Below, piece after piece: positions 13,916 to 22,516 of a stretch of DNA of 22,516 nucleotides (the stretch's first letter is position 1; every line of letters starts with the position of its first letter). Made by a program: the position numbers and the translations under genes. Source of the stretch: PUMD01 sp964599275 (GTDB lineage: Bacteria > Bacillota > Sulfobacillia > SLMV01). The DNA is taken from NCBI GenBank assembly GCA_964599275.1, contig CAZRFK010000026.1, forward strand, positions 1 through 22,516. The letters are read 5' to 3'. The notes under the pieces were generated by a model that ran no database searches, was not told where the DNA came from, and was given only the letters and a program-made list of their open reading frames with translations.

Positions 13916-16900
13916 GTGTTTGAACCAGTTTCCAATGATTTTGACTTCGTGAAGATGGAAAATCGCTTACTGAAATGGTGGGAAGAAGACGGCCTACGCC
14001 ACGCTTACCTGAAAAAAAATGATGGAGCAGACGAGAGATTCTCGTTCCTGGACGGTCCTATTACCGCCAATAATCCTATGGGAGTTCACCATGCCTGGGG
14101 CCGAACTTATAAGGATCTGTTCCAACGCTACAAGACCATGCAGGGTTTTGCCCAGCGATATCAAAACGGTTTTGACTGCCAGGGATTATGGGTGGAGGTA
14201 GAAGTAGAAAAAGATCTGGGACTGAATTCCAAGACCGAGATAGAAGAGTACGGTATATCTGAATTTGTGCAAAAATGCAGAGAACGTGTTCTACACTTCT
14301 CAGACATCCAGACTGAACAATCCAAACGACTGGGCTACTGGATGGACTGGGAAAACTCCTATTTCACCATGTCAGAGGAAAACAACTACACCATCTGGCA
14401 CTTCTTGAAGCTGATGCACGATCGTGGTCTGATCTATCGGGGCCATGACAGCATGCCCTGGTGCACTCGCTGTGGCACGGGCTTGAGTGAACATGAGATA
14501 GTCACAGAAGGATATAAAGAGCTAACTCATACCAGTCTTTACGTAAAACTGCCCCTCCAAGACGTTGATGCCTCGCTGGTAGTGTGGACTACCACGCCCT
14601 GGACTCTGCCGGCAAATACCGCTGTGGCGGTGAATCCGGAAGAAACTTACGCTGAGGTAGATGTTTCGGGCGACAAACTCATTCTTGCTGAACAGGCCGC
14701 ACGACGCATATTCGGCGAAGATGTGAATGTTATCCGGACATTTCCTGGGGAAAATCTTCTCGACCGGCAGTACACTGGTCCCTTCAGTGAGCTCCCCGTG
14801 CAGGCTGAGGTCGAACCGTTAGTCATCCCCTGGGAAGAGGCCGATCCCGAAGAAGGTACCGGCTGTGTGCACATTGCACCCGGATGCGGTAAGGAAGACT
14901 TCCAATTGGGACAGGAATTCGATCTCTCCGTGCTTGCGCCACTGGATGAGTTCGGCAACTTTCTGGATGGGTACGATTTCCTGGTCGGAGAATCTGCCTG
15001 GAGCACCAGTGAAACAATTATCGAAAACCTCGACGATAGAGGAATTCTTATCCGGACTGAGGATATAACCCACCGTTATCCCGTGTGTTGGCGCTGCGGT
15101 GAGGAACTGGTCTTCCGCCTGGTGTCCGAATGGTTTATCGATATGGACTCCTGGCGGGAAGAGATCATGGATGTCGTCAAGCAGATCCGCTGGATACCTG
15201 AATTCGGCGAAGAACGAGAACTTGACTGGCTGCGCAACATGGACGATTGGATGATATCCAAAAAACGTTACTGGGGACTTGCTCTGCCGATCTGGACATG
15301 CTCCGAATGTGAGAGTTTTGAGGTAATAGGAGGTAAGGAAGAGCTGAAAGAACGCGCTGTTGCCGGTTGGGAAGAGTTTGCGGGACATACCCCTCACCGC
15401 CCCTGGGTGGATCAGGTTGAGATCGTCTGCGACGACTGCGGAGAGACAATGCAGAGGATCGATGACGTCGGAAACCCCTGGCTGGACGCGGGGATTGTAG
15501 CATATTCAACCCTGCATTACCTTACCGACCGGAACTACTGGGAAAAATGGTTCCCGGCTGACTTTATCACCGAGAGCTTTCCGGGACAATTTCGCAACTG
15601 GTTTTATTCTCTTTTGGCTATGAGCACAGCTATCTCTGGGGAGCCTCCTTTCCAAACCGTCTTGGGCCACGGAATGGTTCTGGATGAGCACGGTGAAGAG
15701 ATGCACAAAAGCGCGGGAAATGCAATATGGTTTGAAGACGCCACCGAAGAGATCGGAGCTGACGTCATGCGCTGGCTGTACATGAAAAGCAATCCTACTT
15801 CAGATGTTCTCTTCGGATACGGAACGGCCGATGAAGTGCGGCGTCAGTTTATACTACCTTTGTGGAACGTATACTCCTTCTTCGTCACCTATGCCAAAAT
15901 AGACGGGTTTGTTCCCGACGAACAACCCGAAATTGCCCTGCAGGACCGCCCCATTCTTGATCAGTGGCTTCACTCACGACTCTACAGCACGGTAACGTCT
16001 GTGGAAGAACTTCTCGAGGATTATAACCCTGCCCGGGCAACAGACATACTTGAAGATTTTGTAGATGATCTGTCCAACTGGTACGTCAGGCGGTCCCGAC
16101 GGCGGTTCTGGCGTGGAAGTGGACAGAACGACGCAGAACGAGAAGATGAGCTGTCAGCTTATCAGACTTTATACGAAACACTGACTATTCTGATAAAAAC
16201 TCTGGCACCGTTCACCCCATTCATGACCGAAGAAATGTATCAGAATCTCGTAGTTAATGCTGGCGGGGACAGCGATACCCCTGAGAGCATTCACCTTACT
16301 GAGTTCCCTGAATTAGACCCGCAATGGCACAACGAGAACCTCGAACAGGAAATGACAAAAGCCAGACAAATTGCATCGCTGGGACGGGCTGCAAGAAACC
16401 AAAACAACTTGAAAGTCCGCCAACCTTTGAAGAAAATTCTCGTTGCCGGCCCTGCATGGGACGAACAACTGAATTATCTCATCAAAAATGAGGTCAACAT
16501 CCGCGAAATCACCCGAGTATCAGACGAGCGTGAATTTTTGCAGTACGAGGTAAAGCCTGACTATGCCAAACTAGGTCCCAAATTCAAAGATGATATGGAC
16601 GACGTCGCCCAGGCAATACAGAACGCGGATCCACGTAACCTGGTTGATAAAATTGAAGATGGCCAGAAGATCGAACTGGACGGCTTCAGCCTGGAGCCAG
16701 ATGAGTTGATCGTACGAACAAGCAGCAGGGAAGGTTATGCTGCGACTACGGAAGGTGGATACACTGTAGCCCTGGACACTGAAATGACCCCCCAGCTGCG
16801 ACGTGAAGGGTTGGCACGTGACACCATTCGATTCATTCAACAAAGCCGTAAAGACTGCGGACTTGAGGTGGATGACCGGATAACACTCATCTGGCAAGCC

Positions 16901-17062
16901 GAGGGAGAATTGCAAGAGGCCCTCAGAGAATTCAATGATGTCATAGCTGAGGAGGTCCTTGCTACTTCTTTTAAAAATGGTGTTACGGAAGAACTCGAGC
17001 ACAATTTCGAAGCGGACCTTGAAGGTTATCAGTTGAGTATTGGGATTGAAGTCAGCGAATAA
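13916..17062 (+). CDS. ileS: Isoleucyl-tRNA synthetase, long Zn-rich type
   Basis: This 1048-residue class I synthetase charges tRNA-Ile. It resembles the long eukaryote-like/Thermus-like group (IleRS type 2) more than the usual 920-940-residue bacterial enzyme. The HIGH site reads GVHHAWG (residues 56-62), so the first His is kept but IGH is not; the KMSKS loop reads MHKSAGN (596-602). Four CxxC pairs are visible, at 183/186, 391/394, 462/465 and 505/508, the inner ones framing the editing domain region. The C-terminal half has the anticodon-binding region (DDLSNWYVRRSRRRFWR, near 720) and a long tail. The start is GTG with GGGAGGGA seven bases upstream. Ile specificity is supported by the ATC T-box leader. 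The protein is rich in Asp and Glu. Type 2 enzymes are often less sensitive to mupirocin; that is not shown for this one. Confidence 0.93.
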   Translation: MFEPVSNDFDFVKMENRLLKWWEEDGLRHAYLKKNDGADERFSFLDGPITANNPMGVHHAWGRTYKDLFQRYKTMQGFAQRYQNGFDCQGLWVEVEVEKDLGLNSKTEIEEYGISEFVQKCRERVLHFSDIQTEQSKRLGYWMDWENSYFTMSEENNYTIWHFLKLMHDRGLIYRGHDSMPWCTRCGTGLSEHEIVTEGYKELTHTSLYVKLPLQDVDASLVVWTTTPWTLPANTAVAVNPEETYAEVDVSGDKLILAEQAARRIFGEDVNVIRTFPGENLLDRQYTGPFSELPVQAEVEPLVIPWEEADPEEGTGCVHIAPGCGKEDFQLGQEFDLSVLAPLDEFGNFLDGYDFLVGESAWSTSETIIENLDDRGILIRTEDITHRYPVCWRCGEELVFRLVSEWFIDMDSWREEIMDVVKQIRWIPEFGEERELDWLRNMDDWMISKKRYWGLALPIWTCSECESFEVIGGKEELKERAVAGWEEFAGHTPHRPWVDQVEIVCDDCGETMQRIDDVGNPWLDAGIVAYSTLHYLTDRNYWEKWFPADFITESFPGQFRNWFYSLLAMSTAISGEPPFQTVLGHGMVLDEHGEEMHKSAGNAIWFEDATEEIGADVMRWLYMKSNPTSDVLFGYGTADEVRRQFILPLWNVYSFFVTYAKIDGFVPDEQPEIALQDRPILDQWLHSRLYSTVTSVEELLEDYNPARATDILEDFVDDLSNWYVRRSRRRFWRGSGQNDAEREDELSAYQTLYETLTILIKTLAPFTPFMTEEMYQNLVVNAGGDSDTPESIHLTEFPELDPQWHNENLEQEMTKARQIASLGRAARNQNNLKVRQPLKKILVAGPAWDEQLNYLIKNEVNIREITRVSDEREFLQYEVKPDYAKLGPKFKDDMDDVAQAIQNADPRNLVDKIEDGQKIELDGFSLEPDELIVRTSSREGYAATTEGGYTVALDTEMTPQLRREGLARDTIRFIQQSRKDCGLEVDDRITLIWQAEGELQEALREFNDVIAEEVLATSFKNGVTEELEHNFEADLEGYQLSIGIEVSE

Positions 17063-17163
17063 TTTGTAATGACCAGAAAGCAGGAGTGAATCTTTTGACC
17101 TAGAAGAAAAGTACACGGAAAGCGTTTAACAACTATCTCGAATTGTACAATGCTCATAATTAC

Positions 17164-17220
17164 CGCCCCTGCCTCCCCCACTTTGCACTCCCCAACTCGC
17201 CAGGATGCAGGGGCGTTTTT
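17164..17220 (+). terminator. Rho-independent terminator of ileS
   Basis: A 9-bp perfect stem (CGCCCCTGC at 17164-17172, GCAGGGGCG at 17207-17215) is followed directly by TTTTT. The loop is long (34 bases). It lies about 100 bases after the ileS stop. Confidence 0.75.
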
Positions 17221-17250
17221 AGATCTACTGCCCTATGAATCAACATCTCC

Positions 17251-17292
17251 GGTTAAAAATGAAATCCCGGAACCAACACAAGTCGATTCCGG
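17251..17292 (-). terminator. Terminator of the rnf operon
   Basis: On the minus strand, CCGGAA (17287-17292) and TTCCGG (17267-17272) pair around a 14-base loop and are followed by GATTTCATTTTTAA. It lies about 45 bases beyond the rnfB stop and faces the ileS terminator. Confidence 0.6.
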
Positions 17293-17337
17293 AAAAGTTC
17301 GCTGGCCTGTTTTGGCCATGATATTAGCAAACAATTG

Positions 17338-18147
17338 CTATTTATCTGTTTCAGATTCTTTCAGGCTGGGTTGTCCCAGGGCATCTGTAGGACAAGCCTC
17401 GACGCAATCACCACAACCTGTGCACGCATCAAAGTCAAATTCGGGCAGATTGTCGTCCATTACTATTGCATCGTATTCACAGGTTCGCGCACAGAGTCCA
17501 CAGGCAATACAGGCATTACTGCACGCCTGTCGGGCTTCACGCGGACCAGCCGGTGTTTGACAGTACAAAAACACCTGCTGATCTTCTGGCTGCAGTTGAA
17601 TAATGTCACGAGGACACACCTCTACACAGTTGCCACAAGCATTACATTCTGCTTCATTGATTACTGGAATGCCCTCGTGGATTTCAATTATGTCAAAAGG
17701 ACAAGCCTCAGCACACGTACCCATACCCAGGCATCCGTGTTCACAAACCATATGTCCTCCGGATACACCTGCTGCAGCATCACAGTCCTGTATGCCTGCA
17801 TATTTAAAACGCGTCTCAGCAGCATCCAGAGTGCCCCGACACCGAACTTTGGCAACATCGCGTGAACCGTCCATGGCTATTTCTTCACCCAGGATTTCTG
17901 CTACCTGAGTAAGGGCTTCACTGTCCGACACCGGACAGTCCTCCAGTTCAGCCTCTCCTTGGACCAGAGCTTCACTCAACCCCGAACAACCAGCAAAACC
18001 ACAGGCTCCGCAATTAGCACCTGGCAGTACTTCGTCAATAGCCTCAACGCGTTCATCGCGTTTTACGGCCAGTACCCGGGAGGCAAAAGCCAGTCCAGCT
18101 CCGAACAATAGCCCCAACCCCATCAGTGTTACAACTGCTGGCAGCAT
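17338..18147 (-). CDS. rnfB: Rnf complex subunit RnfB (iron-sulfur protein)
   Basis: RnfB is the electron-entry subunit of the Rnf ferredoxin:NAD+ oxidoreductase and probably takes electrons from reduced ferredoxin. The 269-residue protein has an N-terminal membrane anchor (about 3-25), then the Fe-S domain with Cys46, 49, 54 and 71 (NCGACGFAGC...C). After that come several 4Fe-4S ferredoxin motifs: CEHGCLGMGTCAEACP, CNACGNCVEVCP, CIACGLCARTC and CTGCGDCVEACP. The rich cluster content fits the RnfB of anaerobic Bacillota. The ATG follows AGAGGTGG. It is the last gene of the operon, 92 bases after rnfA, the largest gap in the operon. Confidence 0.95.
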   Translation of the reverse strand: MLPAVVTLMGLGLLFGAGLAFASRVLAVKRDERVEAIDEVLPGANCGACGFAGCSGLSEALVQGEAELEDCPVSDSEALTQVAEILGEEIAMDGSRDVAKVRCRGTLDAAETRFKYAGIQDCDAAAGVSGGHMVCEHGCLGMGTCAEACPFDIIEIHEGIPVINEAECNACGNCVEVCPRDIIQLQPEDQQVFLYCQTPAGPREARQACSNACIACGLCARTCEYDAIVMDDNLPEFDFDACTGCGDCVEACPTDALGQPSLKESETDK

Positions 18148-18239
18148 CGGATTCCACCTCTTTTCCGTTGCTCAGATAAACTATCTCGTTTGATAATCTA
18201 AATTGCAAGATCAACTCAATGGTCATTGTTGTTCGCTGT

Positions 18240-18836
18240 TCATCCTCCCAGCAGAGCAGTTATATCAAACCCTGCAAACCCCATGAAAGCCATCGACATA
18301 ACCGCAGCAGTAATCAGGGCAATCGGCATCCCTTCCAGCGGTGCAGGAACTGCGGCTCGTTCCAGGCGCTCACGAATACCGGCAAACAGCACTATAGCCA
18401 GGAGAAATCCAGCCCCAGCTCCTAAGGCGTGAACGATGGTCTCCAAAAAATTGTAGCCGCTGGTGATGTTCAAAAGAGCAATACCCATTATCGCACAATT
18501 TGTAGTAATCAGCGGTAAAAATACTCCCAGCGCCCGGTAAAGTGGTCGACTGTATTTCAGAATAAACATCTCGACAAACTGGACCATAGTAGCAATTACC
18601 AGAATGAAAGCCACTGTCTGCAGGTACTGTATGTCAAAGGGTTCCAGAATAAAATACTGAATCGTCCAGGTGATCATCGAGGACATCAACATAACAAAGG
18701 TAGCGGCAAACCCCATGCCTACAGCAGAGGACAGGGTTTGGGAAACTCCGAGATAGGGACAAATGCCCAAAAACTGAATCAGTACAACATTGTTAATCAA
18801 CATAGCAGCTATAAATATGCTGAGCATTTCACCCAC
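18240..18836 (-). CDS. rnfA: Rnf complex membrane subunit RnfA
   Basis: RnfA is one of two paired integral membrane subunits that carry the ion-translocating and intramembrane Fe-S part of Rnf. It has about six hydrophobic helices and the family opening NNVVLIQFLGICPYLGVSQ, whose Cys is a cluster ligand in the known structures, with a second matching site in TTNCAIMG. I place the start at the GTG at 18836 (MGEMLSIFI...), which aligns with the usual MNELLLIFI start and has GGAGGG upstream, giving 198 residues; the ATG at 18827 is the alternative. The start overlaps the rnfE stop by a few bases. Confidence 0.93.
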   Translation of the reverse strand: MGEMLSIFIAAMLINNVVLIQFLGICPYLGVSQTLSSAVGMGFAATFVMLMSSMITWTIQYFILEPFDIQYLQTVAFILVIATMVQFVEMFILKYSRPLYRALGVFLPLITTNCAIMGIALLNITSGYNFLETIVHALGAGAGFLLAIVLFAGIRERLERAAVPAPLEGMPIALITAAVMSMAFMGFAGFDITALLGG

Positions 18837-19464
18837 AGTGCATTCCCTCCCCCTGCAGTGTTGCGTTTTGGTCTTTTCGCGCATCCCACCAGTTGAATAA
18901 TCCTAGCAAAAGCCCGAGTGATAAAAAGGCCCCTGGAGGTAAAATCATCAACAGGGCGGGATTGAAAGCTGCTCCCATTATCTCCAGCCCGAAAAATGTT
19001 CCGAATCCGAGGATTTCCCTGATTGCTCCCAGAGTAGCCAGGCCCCAGGTGAAGCCTACACCCATCCCTAATCCATCAGCCAATGAATTGGTTATGGGGT
19101 TTCTGGATGCAAATGACTCCGCCCGTCCAAGAATCAGGCAGTTAACCACGATCAGGGGCACAAATATACCCAGTGCATCGTGCAGCGGGGGAAAATAGGC
19201 TGCCATACTCAGATCCACAATAGTAACAAAACTGGCTATAATTACGATGTAACAGGGAATACGAATCTTATCAGGTATGAGATTTCGCAAAATAGACACC
19301 AACAGGTTGGACATTACCATGACAGCTGTGGTGGCGAGTCCCATACCCAGCCCGTTAACCGCTGATGTGGTTACCGCCAGCGTGGGACACATCCCCAGGA
19401 CCAGTCGAAAAATAGGATGCTCTTCCTGAATACCTCTAGTGAAATCCTTCCACAACCTGCTCAC
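18829..19464 (-). CDS. rnfE: Rnf complex membrane subunit RnfE
   Basis: RnfE is homologous to RnfA and forms with it the membrane core. It has the conserved opening RLVLGMCPTLAVTTSAVNG, with the cluster Cys, and the matching VVNCLILGRAESFA segment later; about six membrane helices are visible. The frame is open to a GTG at 19473 that overlaps the rnfG stop, but the ribosome-binding site GAGAGGTG fits better with the GTG at 19464 (MSRLWKDF...), which I use. Overlaps at both ends point to translational coupling. Confidence 0.93.
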   Translation of the reverse strand: MSRLWKDFTRGIQEEHPIFRLVLGMCPTLAVTTSAVNGLGMGLATTAVMVMSNLLVSILRNLIPDKIRIPCYIVIIASFVTIVDLSMAAYFPPLHDALGIFVPLIVVNCLILGRAESFASRNPITNSLADGLGMGVGFTWGLATLGAIREILGFGTFFGLEIMGAAFNPALLMILPPGAFLSLGLLLGLFNWWDARKDQNATLQGEGMHCG

Positions 19465-19469
19465 TGCCT

Positions 19470-20045
19470 TCACCTCTCTTTTCTTATCCGTTCGTACAGT
19501 CTGCGTGCCATATCAACTCCAGCAGCTACAGCCTCTGAGGAGACAGTAGCACCGGTTAAACTGTCGATCTGACCACCATACTGTACGACGGCGATTTCTT
19601 CATTAATTGGCAAACCAGAAAACTGCGCCTGCCAGTCTTTTCCTGTTATTCGCGCTCCCAGGCCTGGAGTCTCGGCCTGGCGTAATATTTCAATGCTCTT
19701 GATCTGTTGTTCGGATATACCCACCATCATGACTATTTCATCGGCATAGCCATAAGGGGAGGCGGTGAATACATAACCAATCCTCCGATCATCCGCCTTA
19801 CCCACATTTGCTTCATCGATTTCTGCAAACTCAGGGTCGTCTAGCTTTTCGTCTACCCAGTCAGGAGCATCTGTAAATTCATCTGCCCCGGGCAAGGCCT
19901 CAGACATGGCACGCTGCCGAGCCTCCTCATAATGAGCCTGAATACGAGGCTGAGTCAGCTGGAAGGTGTACCCCAAAGCACCGGCACTCACCAGGCAAAG
20001 CACCATCAAAAATGCACCGAGATAAAATGTCCTACTCAACCGCAT
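19470..20045 (-). CDS. rnfG: Rnf complex flavoprotein subunit RnfG
   Basis: RnfG is anchored by one N-terminal helix (FYLGAFLMVLCLVSAGALGY) and carries a covalent FMN. The flavinylation motif is present as LTGATVSSEAV near residue 165, where the Thr after GA is the modified residue in the family. An upstream frame extends to 20105 but runs deep into rnfD, so I use the ATG at 20045 (MRLSRTFYLG). A TTG at 20039, better spaced from GGAGGTG, is also possible. Either start overlaps the 3' end of rnfD. The FMN is attached by an ApbE enzyme, not encoded in this window. Confidence 0.92.
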   Translation of the reverse strand: MRLSRTFYLGAFLMVLCLVSAGALGYTFQLTQPRIQAHYEEARQRAMSEALPGADEFTDAPDWVDEKLDDPEFAEIDEANVGKADDRRIGYVFTASPYGYADEIVMMVGISEQQIKSIEILRQAETPGLGARITGKDWQAQFSGLPINEEIAVVQYGGQIDSLTGATVSSEAVAAGVDMARRLYERIRKER

Positions 20046-21009
20046 CCACCTCCGCTCCAAAAAGCTGTGGTATAGTATACCGTTCCAACAATGGCACTGT
20101 CGCATTCATGAACAAGATGGCGTATGTAACACCCTCAGGGTACCCACCATAGGCTCTTATCAACATCGTCAAAAGACCACAGCCGATACCAAATGCGATC
20201 TTTGCACCTTTTGTAACTGGTCCGGAAACATAATCGGTGGCCATGTAACACGCACCCAATATGAGTCCACCCGATAGCAGGTGAAATGCAGGGTTTTTTC
20301 CTATAAGCTGAGCCACAATCATTACTGTAGCTATATACGACACTGGGATTCTCCAGTCAATTATATTCTTGATTACCAGATAAACTGCTCCCAGGGCCAA
20401 AAGAATGGCCGACGTCTCCCCGAGACTGCCAGCGATCCGCCCCCATAAAAGATCCGCATACGGGGTTTGTACTCCTTCGAGAGCCATAAGGTCAAGGGGA
20501 GTTGGGGCAGCAGCTGCATCCAGTCCTTCAGGAAGCCACCCACCTGCACCAGCGGGCCACCGCCAGTTAGTCATCAAAACCGGAAATGAAGCCACAAGAA
20601 ATACCCGTCCGACTAAAGCCGGGTTAAACACATTCATGCCCAGACCACCAAAAACAGATTTACCAATCCCAATGGCGAAGGCTCCTCCCAAAAAGGCCAT
20701 CCATAATGGCACCGTGGGTGGCAGGCCCAAGGCCAGAAGAAGACCAGTGACCACAGCACTCATATCAGCAATTGGAATCTCCTGCTTCCGTACCCAGGCT
20801 ATCAGTGCTTCGGTTCCGGTTGCTCCAGCTATAGTGGCAGCAATTATCGCCACCGCCTGAGCGCCGAAAAAATACACTGCCGCACCTACCGCAGGCAAAA
20901 GCGCCACAACAACATCAGTCATGATGCCGGATATTGATGAGGGAGAACGCAAATGCGGTGATGATGCCAGTGTCAGATCGGAACCATCAAAACCTTCCTC
21001 GATATTCAC
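20032..21009 (-). CDS. rnfD: Rnf complex membrane flavoprotein subunit RnfD
   Basis: RnfD is an integral membrane subunit with covalent FMN, homologous to NqrB. The 325-residue protein shows the family segments SPHLRSPSSISGIMTDVVVA, TGLLLALGLPPTVPLWM, FGGLGMNVFNPALVGRVFL and GCGLLTMLIRAYGGYPEGV, with about eight to ten hydrophobic helices. The usual S-GAT-PL flavin site reads AAPTPLDLM here: the Thr before PL is kept while the preceding residues differ. The start is GTG with GAGGAG eight bases upstream, 40 bases after rnfC. The stop lies inside the rnfG start region. Confidence 0.94.
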   Translation of the reverse strand: MNIEEGFDGSDLTLASSPHLRSPSSISGIMTDVVVALLPAVGAAVYFFGAQAVAIIAATIAGATGTEALIAWVRKQEIPIADMSAVVTGLLLALGLPPTVPLWMAFLGGAFAIGIGKSVFGGLGMNVFNPALVGRVFLVASFPVLMTNWRWPAGAGGWLPEGLDAAAAPTPLDLMALEGVQTPYADLLWGRIAGSLGETSAILLALGAVYLVIKNIIDWRIPVSYIATVMIVAQLIGKNPAFHLLSGGLILGACYMATDYVSGPVTKGAKIAFGIGCGLLTMLIRAYGGYPEGVTYAILFMNATVPLLERYTIPQLFGAEVDAVE

Positions 21010-21049
21010 AATTTCGTCTCCTCTCCCTTAAGATTTCATACCTTAAAAT

Positions 21050-22354
21050 CTAAGAGTCCTCCTGCTGTGCCTGAGCTTTTGCTTTGGTCAAGCGAATTCT
21101 CTGCACTAACTGCAGGTTGGACGGACAGATGTATGAGCATGAACCGCATTCAATGCAATCCATGGGATTATAATCCAGAGCTGTCTCATGATTATATTCC
21201 GCCAGATACAAAGGTAGCAGGGAAATTGGGCATACATCAACGCAGCGACTGCACCGGATACATGGATCCTCCTGAATATCAGCAGCTAAATCTGAGCTCA
21301 ACGCCACAACCCCCGAAGTTCCCTTCAGGACTGGAGTGTCCAGATCATAGATAGCGGTACCCATCATGGGACCTCCGAGTATGATTCGGGATGGCTCCTC
21401 GCTAAAGCCGCCCGCCGCTTCCAGCAGTGTGCGAACTGGAGTACCTATACGGGCAAGGAAATTCTTCGGTTGTTCGACGACATCTCCTGTGACCGTTACT
21501 GGGCGTTCAATCAAGGGTTTGTCCTGCGTTACAGCACGCGCCACCGAAACAGCAGTCGCAACATTATTGACGACCACACCAATGTCGAGAGGTAATCCGC
21601 CAGAAGGCACTTCGCGTCCAAGCACAGCATCAATCATCTGTTTTTCGGCGCCTTCTGGATATTTGGTCTCCAGAAGGTGTACTTCAAGCGGCCGATCCCC
21701 GATTGCTTCACGAAGAACTTCAGCTGCGTCCTCCTTGTTATCCTCCACACCAATGATGCCGTGTTCGGCTTCGCATACCTTCATGATTATTTCCAGGCCG
21801 AGGATGATGTCATCTGCTTCCTCCAACATTACCCGGTGATCGCAGGTGAGAAAGGGTTCACATTCACAACCATTCAAAACAATAGTATCAATTTCAACCT
21901 CCGGTGGCGGAGAGTACTTGACGTGTGTGGGAAAAGCAGCTCCTCCCATACCAACTATGCCTGCCTCTCGCACTGCATCCCGGATTTCGTCCGGACTCAT
22001 ATTATCTGGATTACGATCAGTCGCTGAAAGGGGGGCTTCAGATTCTTCATCTGCCTTTATTGTCACCGCCTGAACCTTGCTCCCATCCGGCAGGTTGATA
22101 TGACCGAGCTCCTCGACTGTTCCCGAAATACTGGCGTGTACTGGGGCACTGACAAACGAGTCAGTATTCCCAATAATCTGCCCCTCGGAAACCCGATCTC
22201 CCTCTCCAACAGTTGGTTCGCAGGGTGCACCAATATGTTGGACCATAGGAATAACAATCTGATTGGGAGGGGGAAGAACCTCCAAACTGCAGGATGCGGT
22301 AAGCTCCTTGAATTCAGGTGGATGTACTCCACCCTTAAATGTTTTGGTTGACAT
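21050..22354 (-). CDS. rnfC: Rnf complex subunit RnfC (NADH/FMN- and Fe-S-binding)
   Basis: RnfC is the peripheral subunit where NAD+ is reduced. The 434-residue protein opens with the barrel-sandwich domain (FKGGVHPPEFKE), then the nucleotide/FMN-binding segment GIVGMGGAAFPTHVK, the VLNGCECEPFLTCDHR stretch, a SLBB-like region, and two 4Fe-4S motifs near residues 365 and 396 (CIRCSRCVDVCP, CIECGSCSYICP). The ATG follows GGAGGTG. It is the first gene of the operon, with a promoter at 22478-22507. In the known complexes ferredoxin oxidation drives outward Na+ or H+ transport; which ion applies here cannot be read. Confidence 0.95.
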   Translation of the reverse strand: MSTKTFKGGVHPPEFKELTASCSLEVLPPPNQIVIPMVQHIGAPCEPTVGEGDRVSEGQIIGNTDSFVSAPVHASISGTVEELGHINLPDGSKVQAVTIKADEESEAPLSATDRNPDNMSPDEIRDAVREAGIVGMGGAAFPTHVKYSPPPEVEIDTIVLNGCECEPFLTCDHRVMLEEADDIILGLEIIMKVCEAEHGIIGVEDNKEDAAEVLREAIGDRPLEVHLLETKYPEGAEKQMIDAVLGREVPSGGLPLDIGVVVNNVATAVSVARAVTQDKPLIERPVTVTGDVVEQPKNFLARIGTPVRTLLEAAGGFSEEPSRIILGGPMMGTAIYDLDTPVLKGTSGVVALSSDLAADIQEDPCIRCSRCVDVCPISLLPLYLAEYNHETALDYNPMDCIECGSCSYICPSNLQLVQRIRLTKAKAQAQQEDS

Positions 22355-22477
22355 CTTTTCACCTCCGTCTGCATATCAAATATCTGCTACAGTTTAAGTC
22401 TCTACCATCTGACTCCATTTGATAATTAAAAATAAAATGATGATATTAAAAAACACCCGTATCCTCTGGTTATGATA

Positions 22478-22507
22478 ACATTACACTAGCAAATTGCCCA
22501 CAGCCAA
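22478..22507 (-). promoter_or_regulatory. Possible rnf operon promoter
   Basis: On the minus strand, TTGGCT (22502-22507) and TAATGT (22478-22483) are 18 bases apart. This gives a leader of about 120 bases before the rnfC ATG. The leader holds a short GC-containing segment followed by TTTTTT (22448-22453), which might act as an attenuator, but the stem is weak. Confidence 0.4.
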
Positions 22508-22516
22508 GACAATTTT

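Noticed and set aside
14647..15509. Several overlapping minus-strand frames opposite ileS
   Set aside because: They are complements of a strongly conserved coding region and share no motifs with known proteins.
17092..17200. Coding-like frame after ileS (NNYLELYNAHN) that might be a decayed downstream gene
   Set aside because: It has a stop codon after five codons and runs into the ileS terminator; too short to support.

Overview
The window looks like chromosomal DNA from an anaerobic, fermentative or acetogen-like member of the Bacillota. The main reasons are a complete Rnf complex (rnfCDGEAB), a T-box leader in front of ileS, a butyrate kinase, strong Shine-Dalgarno sites with frequent GTG and TTG starts, and well-formed sigma-A type promoters. 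Acidic residues are common in many proteins, most obviously IleRS, which would fit a salt-tolerant or haloalkaliphilic host, but that is only an inference. I cannot name the genus. I see no rRNA, tRNA, CRISPR array, intact insertion sequence or phage gene.

Layout. (1) 1-5100, minus strand: an ABC half-transporter with its own promoter and terminator, preceded by the 5-oxoprolinase genes pxpA, pxpB and pxpC in one tight operon. (2) 5040-8450: an APC-type permease fused to two universal-stress domains, on the minus strand behind two small unrecognised genes. One of these encodes a 42-residue peptide rich in Cys and His. This unit is transcribed away from a CsoR-family copper-sensor repressor on the plus strand, and both sides have recognisable promoters. 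(3) 8500-12950: on the minus strand, a zinc alcohol dehydrogenase and folC (probably one unit) and an orphan butyrate kinase. Between folC and buk lies a decayed plus-strand remnant of a YeiH/UPF0324 (putative sulfate exporter) gene. (4) 12950-13545: about 600 bases without a convincing gene, holding a small open frame and a nested stem-loop. (5) 13545-17220, plus strand: promoter, Ile-specific T-box leader, ileS and terminator. The IleRS belongs to the long Zn-rich type and has non-standard HIGH and KMSKS motifs. (6) 17250-22510, minus strand: the rnf operon, with a promoter upstream of rnfC and a terminator after rnfB.

How it fits together. Rnf couples ferredoxin oxidation to NAD+ reduction and ion pumping, and butyrate kinase makes ATP from butyryl phosphate; both suit anaerobic energy conservation. 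PxpABC returns 5-oxoproline to glutamate, and the neighbouring permease may import a related amino acid. ileS is controlled by the charging state of tRNA-Ile. The part most worth a second look is the divergent CsoR / Cys-His peptide / permease locus, which could be a small metal-responsive system; the sequence supports the layout but not the function.
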